Source: Azotobacter vinelandii CA
Lineage (GTDB): Bacteria > Pseudomonadota > Gammaproteobacteria > Pseudomonadales > Pseudomonadaceae
NCBI RefSeq assembly: GCF_000380335.1
Contig: NC_021149.1
Location: 3,028,501-3,092,500 of the forward strand
Direction: 5' to 3'
DNA length: 64,000 nucleotides
The notes beneath the pieces are model-generated. The model was not told the DNA's origin. It saw nothing but the letters and a program-made list of their open reading frames with translations, and ran no database searches. Below are positions 58,741 to 64,000 of the stretch, in pieces; within the stretch, counting starts at the first letter, position 1, and every line of letters begins with the position of its first letter. The position numbers and the translations under genes were made by a program.

Positions 58741-59298
58741 ATGGACAAGTGGTTGGTGATCGATCTGGAAGCCACGACGGACGAAGGTGGCTGGCCGGTG
58801 GCGGACATGGAAATCATCGAAATCGGCGCCAGCCTGGTGAATAGGAACGGTCACGAACTGGATCACTTCAAGCGCTTCGTGCGTCCCTTGCGTCGTCCTC
58901 TCCTGACCCTCTTCTGCCAGGAACTCACCCACATAGCCCAGTCCGACATCGACTCCGCCACCCCGCTGCCCATGGTCTGGGAGCAGTTCGAGCACTGGCT
59001 CGCTCCCTATCGTCCACGCCTGGCGGGCTGGACCAGTTGGGGCGACTACGATCGCCGGCAACTGGAGCAGGAATGGCGCCGCCACGGCCTTGCCAGCAGC
59101 CTGATCCCCCTTTCCCACGTCAACCTGAAACAGCGTTTCGCCGATACTCGCCAGTTGAAGCGCCCGGTCGGTCTGCGGACTGCCCTGCAACTCGCCGGCA
59201 TGAGCTTTCAGGGACAACAGCATCGGGCGCTGGAGGATGCGCGCAACACCGCCCGCCTGCTGCCGCTGACGGCCATGCCCGACGCTCAAAACGGATGA
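58741..59298 (+). CDS. DEDDh 3'-5' exonuclease, ERI-1/KapD type
   Basis: A 185-residue exonuclease. ExoI is VIDLEATTDEGG (the E in place of T before the acidic pair is typical of ERI-1 relatives), a mid-protein GWTSWGDYDRRQLEQE forms ExoII, and HRALEDARNTARLL forms ExoIII with the catalytic His and Asp. It probably trims RNA or DNA 3' ends; substrate unknown. No partner gene is evident. Confidence 0.85.
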   Translation: MDKWLVIDLEATTDEGGWPVADMEIIEIGASLVNRNGHELDHFKRFVRPLRRPLLTLFCQELTHIAQSDIDSATPLPMVWEQFEHWLAPYRPRLAGWTSWGDYDRRQLEQEWRRHGLASSLIPLSHVNLKQRFADTRQLKRPVGLRTALQLAGMSFQGQQHRALEDARNTARLLPLTAMPDAQNG

Positions 59299-59358
59299 CG
59301 CGGTAGAATGCCTTATGCATACTTGCGGGCCTTTTTTCAGCCTTCCCGAGGACTCAGC

Positions 59359-59640
59359 ATGTTCAAGGTCAACGAATACTTCGACGGTACCGTCAAATCC
59401 ATCGCCTTCGGCACCAGCCAGGGGCCGGCCACCATTGGCGTGATGGCGTCGGGCGAATACGAATTCGGCACCAGCCAGCTGGAAATCATGCACGTGATCG
59501 CCGGCGCCCTGACCGTGAAGCTGCCGGGCAGCGAGCAGTGGGAAACCTTCGAAGCCGGCAGCCAGTTCACCGTTCCCGCCAACAGCAAGTTCCAGTTGAA
59601 AGTCGCCACGGATACCGCCTACCTCTGCGAGTACCGCTGA
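59359..59640 (+). CDS. ppnP: Pyrimidine/purine nucleoside phosphorylase
   Basis: A 93-residue single-cupin protein of the PpnP (formerly DUF1255) family, which phosphorolyses several nucleosides to base and ribose-1-phosphate. [30 protein letters not shown] and the cupin strand [14 protein letters not shown] are conserved. Start at the ATG 59359 after CCGAGGA. It follows the exonuclease gene by 60 bp. Confidence 0.92.
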
Positions 59641-59833
59641 CCGGAGCGGTCCCTGGAGCACCTGCCGGCGATCCGGGGACCGGGCGAAACCGCGACGATG
59701 CCCCATCGCTCCTCCATCCTCCCTCCGCGACTCATCCGCCTGTATGCACGACAGGCCGACCAGCCCCTCCCCGCACCGTCCCGGGCGACTAGACTGCAGA
59801 GCGCAGCCCATCAGCCGAGGGAAGCCGATCATC

Positions 59834-60034
59834 ATGTGTCCGTGCAAACACAGTCCCCAGCGCCTTACCGCCCTCCTGCGTTCCCGCCAGCCCAGCGGCG
59901 GAGCCGTCATCGATGAACAAGGGCGGGAAATTCCCATTACCGAGGGCATGATCCAGAAGGCCTGCCGGCTTCTCGACAAGACTTGGGCAGCGGCTCCGCG
60001 CCAAGCTCCCGTCGACGGCCACAGGTCGGACTAG
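59834..60034 (+). CDS. Small conserved-type protein, function unknown
   Basis: A 66-residue product starting [17 protein letters not shown] and containing [20 protein letters not shown]. The order of residues looks protein-like, and similar short proteins occur in pseudomonads, but I cannot name the family. A GAGGGAAG sequence lies upstream at a slightly long distance. Its stop overlaps that of the convergent pdxB gene. An in-frame ATG at 59744 would add 30 less protein-like residues. Confidence 0.5.
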   Translation: MCPCKHSPQRLTALLRSRQPSGGAVIDEQGREIPITEGMIQKACRLLDKTWAAAPRQAPVDGHRSD

Positions 60035-61173
60035 ACCGGCTCGGCCCCCAGCGCCCGCACCAGTTGCCGCAGGCGCGGCGCCTCGCCGCTCAGCCGCACG
60101 CGCAGGCCGTCGATCTCCCGGCGCGGCGGATAGTGCTTGCGCAGGGCGTCGAAAGCGCTGCGCCTGGCCTGCTCGTCGCCTTCCAGGGACCGGCGGAAAT
60201 CGGCATCGTCCCGGCGCGGGTCGTATACGGCCCGGCACAGGGTCGCCAGCGCCCAGGCCGGATCGGCTCTGCCGTCGAGTCCCAATTCGCCCAGCCAGGG
60301 CGGTGGTAGCAGTTCGTCCAGCAGCACGCCGGGCGGCACGCCCTGTTGTTCGCAGAAGGCCCGATAGACCTGCGCCGTACCGCGCAGCTTGCCATCCAGG
60401 CTATAGCCGGCGATATGCGGCGTGGCGATATGACAGAGCCCGGCCAGGGCGACATCCACCAGCGGCTCGCCCTCCCAGACGTCCAGTACCGCCTGCAGGT
60501 CGGTACGGCCGGCGAGCGCCTCGCGCAGCGCCCGGTTGTCCACCACCGCGCCGCGACTGGCGTTGATCAGCCAGGTACCCGGCCGCAGCCGCGCCAATTG
60601 CTCGCGACCGAACAGGTGCCGGGTCGGATGCGCGCCTTCGTGGGTCAGCGGCGTATGCACGCTCAGCACGTCGCACTCGCGCAACAGGGTGGGCAGATCG
60701 ACGAAATCGCCCCGCTCCAGCGCCTGGCGCGGCGGATCGCAGACCAGCACGCGCCAGCCGAGCCCGCGCAGCACCTCGACCAGCCGCCCGCCGACCTGAC
60801 CGGCCCCGACCACCCCATAGCAGCGGGAGGCGAGGTCGACACCCTGCCGCTCGGCCAGGCTCAACAGGCTGCCCAGCACGTAATCGACCACGCCGCGGGC
60901 GTTGCAGCCCGGTGCACTGGCCCAGGCGATCCCGCGTCGGCGCAGATAGTCCAGATCCAGATGATCCGTGCCTATGGTGCAAGTGCCGACGAAGCGAACC
61001 CGGCTGCCTTCCAGCAGAGCGGCATCGACCCGGGTCACCGAGCGCACCAGCAGCACGTCGGCATCCCCCAGCGAACCGGATACGATGGCGCGACCGGGCA
61101 GTTGGCGGATCTCGCCGAAGGCGGAAAAGAAGGCGTGGACCAGAGGAATGTTTTCGTCGGCGAGGATACGCAT
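60031..61173 (-). CDS. pdxB: Erythronate-4-phosphate dehydrogenase
   Basis: A 380-residue member of the D-2-hydroxyacid dehydrogenase family, second step of the DXP-independent pyridoxal phosphate route. It begins [16 protein letters not shown]. The NAD site is [14 protein letters not shown], the catalytic residues include Arg in [13 protein letters not shown] and His in [12 protein letters not shown], and the C-terminal domain of about 90 residues is specific to PdxB. It is divergent from the MATE exporter gene. Confidence 0.94.
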   Translation of the reverse strand: MRILADENIPLVHAFFSAFGEIRQLPGRAIVSGSLGDADVLLVRSVTRVDAALLEGSRVRFVGTCTIGTDHLDLDYLRRRGIAWASAPGCNARGVVDYVLGSLLSLAERQGVDLASRCYGVVGAGQVGGRLVEVLRGLGWRVLVCDPPRQALERGDFVDLPTLLRECDVLSVHTPLTHEGAHPTRHLFGREQLARLRPGTWLINASRGAVVDNRALREALAGRTDLQAVLDVWEGEPLVDVALAGLCHIATPHIAGYSLDGKLRGTAQVYRAFCEQQGVPPGVLLDELLPPPWLGELGLDGRADPAWALATLCRAVYDPRRDDADFRRSLEGDEQARRSAFDALRKHYPPRREIDGLRVRLSGEAPRLRQLVRALGAEPV

Positions 61174-61323
61174 GGCGGACTCCTTTCAGGGGTATCCATT
61201 CTAGAGTCCCTCCGGGCTCCGGCGTGAGTCGCATCGAACAGCCGAATGCCGCCATGCGGTGTTTGACAGGCAATCCGCAGGACTTAGACTACCCGCCCCT
61301 CCGTTCCGCCCGGCGATACCTAC

Positions 61324-62703
61324 ATGCCACCCGAACCGCGCCTGCGGCGGTTGCGCCGTGAACTGCGCGCGCTCGCCGACCTCGCCCTGCCGATCGTCGT
61401 CGCGCAACTGGCGCAGATCGCCATGGGTTTCGTCGATACCCTGATGGCCGGCCGGGTCGGGCCCGAAGCCCTCGCCGCGGTCGCCCTCGGCAACTCGTTC
61501 TGGGTACCCGCCTATCTGCTGAGCACCGGCATCCTGCTGGCCACCACGCCCAGGGTGGCGCACCTGCGCGGCGCCGGCCGGCAGCCGGAAATCGGCCCGC
61601 TGGTCCGCCAGGCGCTCTGGCTGGCCCTGGCGGCCGGCAGCGCCGCCGCGCTGCTGTTGTGGAACGTCGAGCCGGCCCTGCACCTAATGCGGGTCGAAGC
61701 CAGCCTGATCGAACCGACCATGGGCTATCTGCGCGCGGTCGCCTGCGGCATACCGGCCGTGGCCCTGTACTACGTGCTGCGCTGCTTCAGCGACGGACTC
61801 GGGCATACCCGGCCGAGCATGCTGATCGGCATCGCCGGACTGCTGCTGAACATCCCGGCCAACTACGTTTTCATCCACGGCAAGCTCGGCCTGCCGGCCA
61901 TGGGCGGAGTCGGCTGCGGCTGGGCGACCGCCCTGGTGATGGTCTTCATGCTGCTGGCCATGCTGTTCTGGGTGAGGCATGCCCCCCACTACCGGCCCAG
62001 CCGGCTGTTCGAGCGCTTCGATCGTCCCTGCTGGCCGGAACTGCGCCGCCTGCTGGCCGTCGGCCTGCCGATCGGCGTGGCGGTGTTCGCCGAAGCGAGC
62101 ATCTTCTCGGTGATCGCCCTGCTGATCGGTGGCCTGGGCGCCCAGGTGGTCGCCGGGCACCAGATCGCCCTGAATTTCTCCGGCCTGGTGTTCATGGTCC
62201 CCTACTCCCTGGGCATGGCGGTCACCGTTCGCGTCGGCCATGCCCTGGGCCGCGGCAGTCCCCGCGACGCCCGCTTCAGCGCCGGCACGGGGATAATCGC
62301 AGCGCTCGGCTTCGCCACCCTCGCCGCCGGCCTCATGCTGCTGCTGCGCGAGCGGATTCCCCACATCTACAGCAGCGACCCGGCGGTGATCGCCATCGCC
62401 AGCAGCCTGCTCCTCTATTCCGCGCTCTTCCAGTTCTCCGACGCCATCCAGGTGACCGCCGCCGGCGCCCTGCGCGGTTACCAGGACACCCGCGCGATCA
62501 TGTCGATCACCCTGCTCGCCTACTGGGGAGTCGGCCTGCCGATCGGTTACGGCCTCGGCCTGGGCGGATGGCTCGATGAGTCCAGCGGCCCGCGCGGGCT
62601 CTGGCAGGGCATGGTGATCGGCCTGAGCTGCGCCGCCCTCCTGCTGGGCGCACGCCTGATCCGCAGCGCACGCCGGCACATTCACGGACCCGCCGCGGCT
62701 TGA
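61324..62703 (+). CDS. MATE-family multidrug exporter (NorM-like)
   Basis: A 459-residue transporter with 12 membrane helices in two MatE repeats. LADLALPIVVAQLAQIAMGF, FVDTLMAGRVGPEALAAVAL and YSLGMAVTVRVGHALGRG are typical of NorM-type proteins, which expel cationic compounds in exchange for Na+ or H+. The N-terminus is short and basic. It is preceded by the 150-bp divergent region shared with pdxB. Confidence 0.9.
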   Translation: MPPEPRLRRLRRELRALADLALPIVVAQLAQIAMGFVDTLMAGRVGPEALAAVALGNSFWVPAYLLSTGILLATTPRVAHLRGAGRQPEIGPLVRQALWLALAAGSAAALLLWNVEPALHLMRVEASLIEPTMGYLRAVACGIPAVALYYVLRCFSDGLGHTRPSMLIGIAGLLLNIPANYVFIHGKLGLPAMGGVGCGWATALVMVFMLLAMLFWVRHAPHYRPSRLFERFDRPCWPELRRLLAVGLPIGVAVFAEASIFSVIALLIGGLGAQVVAGHQIALNFSGLVFMVPYSLGMAVTVRVGHALGRGSPRDARFSAGTGIIAALGFATLAAGLMLLLRERIPHIYSSDPAVIAIASSLLLYSALFQFSDAIQVTAAGALRGYQDTRAIMSITLLAYWGVGLPIGYGLGLGGWLDESSGPRGLWQGMVIGLSCAALLLGARLIRSARRHIHGPAAA

Positions 62704-62949
62704 ACCGGCCTCCTGCACGCTCCACCGCCCGTATCGGCATCACCCGCTCATCGCGCTGACGCCAGTCGTCGGCGACCTCGTTCAAGATGTCAGTAAAACG
62801 TTTCGTTCACGGCCGAAGCGGACAAAGCTTTTCGCCGACGAAAGTGCACTTAATTTAAATAACCATGGAAAACCAACCGGCGACTTGAGCGGACGGCAGC
62901 GTAACAACGGGAAACTTCATCTTATCTCCGAAAAGCGACCGCCTATCGG

Positions 62950-62978
62950 TTGACGGATGAACATGACAATCCTGTAAA
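62950..62978 (+). promoter_or_regulatory. Candidate sigma70 promoter of the polysaccharide-type operon
   Basis: TTGACG (62950-62955) and TGTAAA (62973-62978) are separated by exactly 17 bp in AT-rich DNA. The segment 62965-62979 is identical to 26102-26116 upstream of the ars region. Confidence 0.5.
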
Positions 62979-63289
62979 AAACCCTGAACTACACTTTGCC
63001 ACTTCTGCATGGATTACTTCGTTGCGGTTCGGCAAAGTAACATTAACTCGCTAGCAGCAATCGAACGGGAATGACCATAGCGAAGCCATAAATATATAAA
63101 TATAAAAACATGGAAATCCACGAAGTACCCTGCTGTTGTTCGCACGGTGGATCGAGTGCCGAGCAAGCATTCCGGCGATGAACATGACCGAAAGACCGGA
63201 CGCCAGCCCGTACGAGGCGGTGTACAGGCGGTTCGCGCGTCCCGGAATGGCTGTTTGCTCGTCTTCAGGAGGCCGACGCCAAATCCTGG

Positions 63290-63302
63290 GGCGGTAGCGT
63301 AC
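63290..63302 (+). promoter_or_regulatory. ops element (RfaH recruitment site)
   Basis: GGCGGTAGCGTAC matches the consensus GGCGGTAGNNTNC at every fixed base. In enterobacteria this sequence pauses RNA polymerase and loads RfaH, which suppresses termination in long surface-polysaccharide operons. It lies about 305 bp downstream of the candidate promoter and 180 bp before the phosphatase gene, the usual leader position. Confidence 0.75.
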
Positions 63303-63481
63303 CCGAACGGGAAAGAACGCCAGCATACATATCGCGAAACCACGAAAACATCGTCTCGCTCGTCCCGGAAAGTTTCGATGACTGACAATGGAAAGTCCGC
63401 CACGGACTTCAACTGAAGCATCTGCAATTGTCGACACCGATCTTTCCATACTCTGCCGCCCCAACTCCGGAAGCATACAAA

Positions 63482-63928
63482 GTGCTCGAACGGATATTGA
63501 TCGTCTGCATCGGCAACATATGTCGAAGTCCCAGTGCCCAGGCATTGATGAGCGAAGCGCTATCCCACGACAAGCGAACCGTGAGAATCGATTCCGCCGG
63601 TCTGGCGGCACGGGTCGGCCTGCCGATGGAACCCACCGCCCGCGCGGTACTGCTCGAACACCGGCACCGTCCACCCACACACCGGGCCTGCCAACTGGAG
63701 CGCAGCATGCTGCAACAGGCCGATCTGGTGCTGGTCATGGAGCGCCAACACCTCGACAGCATCTACCGGATCGCCCCCGAGGCGCGCGGCAAGACCTTCC
63801 TGCTGGGCAAATGGCAGGACGAAGCGGAAATCCAGGACCCCTTCCGCCGGGATCGGACGGCCTTCGAACAGGCCTACCGACAGATTCGCACGGCCGTCGA
63901 GGCATGGACCGTGCGCCTGAGCCATTGA
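63482..63928 (+). CDS. Low-molecular-weight protein tyrosine phosphatase (Wzb/Ptp-like)
   Basis: A 148-residue phosphatase. The P-loop is C9-x5-R15 in IVCIGNICRSPSAQALM, and the general-acid Asp lies in IQDPFRRD near residue 120. In polysaccharide loci such enzymes dephosphorylate the Wzc-type tyrosine kinase that controls polymer length and export. I use the GTG at 63482, which has GGAAG at good spacing and gives the family-standard N-terminus; a TTG at 63428 would add 18 residues. No ATG is available. The ops element upstream supports the polysaccharide context. Confidence 0.85.
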   Translation: MLERILIVCIGNICRSPSAQALMSEALSHDKRTVRIDSAGLAARVGLPMEPTARAVLLEHRHRPPTHRACQLERSMLQQADLVLVMERQHLDSIYRIAPEARGKTFLLGKWQDEAEIQDPFRRDRTAFEQAYRQIRTAVEAWTVRLSH

Positions 63929-63960
63929 CTGCCGGAGCGCCTCCTCCAGGGAACCTCCCC

Positions 63961-64000
63961 ATGCACCCCACTTCCATATCCAGCCGGCAAGACCGCGAGG
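63961..64000 (+). CDS. Start of a gene cut by the window edge
   Basis: The ATG at 63961 follows a CCAGGGAAC sequence and opens a frame (MHPTSISSRQDRE) that runs off the window, 32 bp after the phosphatase gene. The polar N-terminus would fit a Wzc-type chain-length kinase, the usual neighbour of such a phosphatase, but 13 codons cannot prove it. Confidence 0.35.
   Translation, partial: MHPTSISSRQDRE

Larger units (their letters stand above)
62704..63481. other. Long AT-rich leader before the phosphatase gene
   Basis: 778 bp without a convincing gene, AT-rich at 62780-63130. It holds a good plus-strand promoter candidate at 62950-62978, an ops element at 63290-63302 and a 7-bp hairpin at 63393-63409. 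From the candidate promoter the untranslated leader would be about 500 nt long. Reading frames here (for example 63014-63427 minus) look random. Confidence 0.65.

Noticed and set aside
63014-63427. Minus-strand frame of about 137 codons in the polysaccharide leader
   Set aside because: Rare start codon, irregular composition, and it runs against the ops element and the likely transcript.

Overview
The window is GC-rich gammaproteobacterial chromosome of Pseudomonadaceae type. Several blocks have the gene order known from Pseudomonas: ldcA-dnaQ-rnhA-methyltransferase-gloB-mltD-nppA1A2BCD-fabI, and gltA divergent from sdhCDAB-sucAB-lpdG-sucCD. A four-gene block with the architecture of the alkylresorcinol (phenolic lipid) operon arsABCD, known from the cyst-forming nitrogen fixer Azotobacter vinelandii, points to Azotobacter. 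I assign the genus by gene content, not by a database search.

Layout. (1) 221-1269: a broken IS630-family insertion sequence about 145 bp upstream of a sulfonate-type ABC transporter and flavin monooxygenase operon (1414-5429). (2) 5450-25221, minus strand: the phenolic-lipid locus. ArsA is a 2503-residue type I synthase with enoyl-reductase-like, KS, AT, ACP and KR domains. It is followed by two type III polyketide synthases (ArsB, ArsC) and ArsD, a dehydratase fused to a phosphopantetheinyl transferase. Downstream in the same direction lie an ABC ATPase and FtsX-like permease, a LolA-like lipoprotein-sorting protein, an outer-membrane beta-barrel protein, a GT4 glycosyltransferase, a discrete malonyl transferase and a DUF2147 protein. 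I read this as a make, decorate and export unit for membrane phenolic lipids. (3) 25222-26468: an AT-rich stretch without a convincing gene. (4) 26469-41505: housekeeping genes and the Npp peptide importer, ending with fabI. (5) 41633-44683: a purine permease, an EamA exporter and a DUF599 membrane protein. (6) 44792-57758: the TCA-cycle block. (7) 57874-62703: small conserved genes, pdxB and a MATE exporter. (8) 62704-64000: a long AT-rich leader that contains a perfect match to the RfaH-recruiting ops element, then a low-molecular-weight protein tyrosine phosphatase gene and the first codons of another gene. This is probably the start of an exopolysaccharide operon.

How the parts fit. In the Azotobacter ars system ArsA and ArsD make long acyl chains that are handed directly to ArsB or ArsC, which extend and cyclise them to alkylresorcinols or alkylpyrones. 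No thioesterase domain is visible in the cluster, which agrees with such direct transfer. The transport-like genes and the glycosyltransferase next to arsD are the least described part of the window. No rRNA gene, tRNA gene or CRISPR array was seen.
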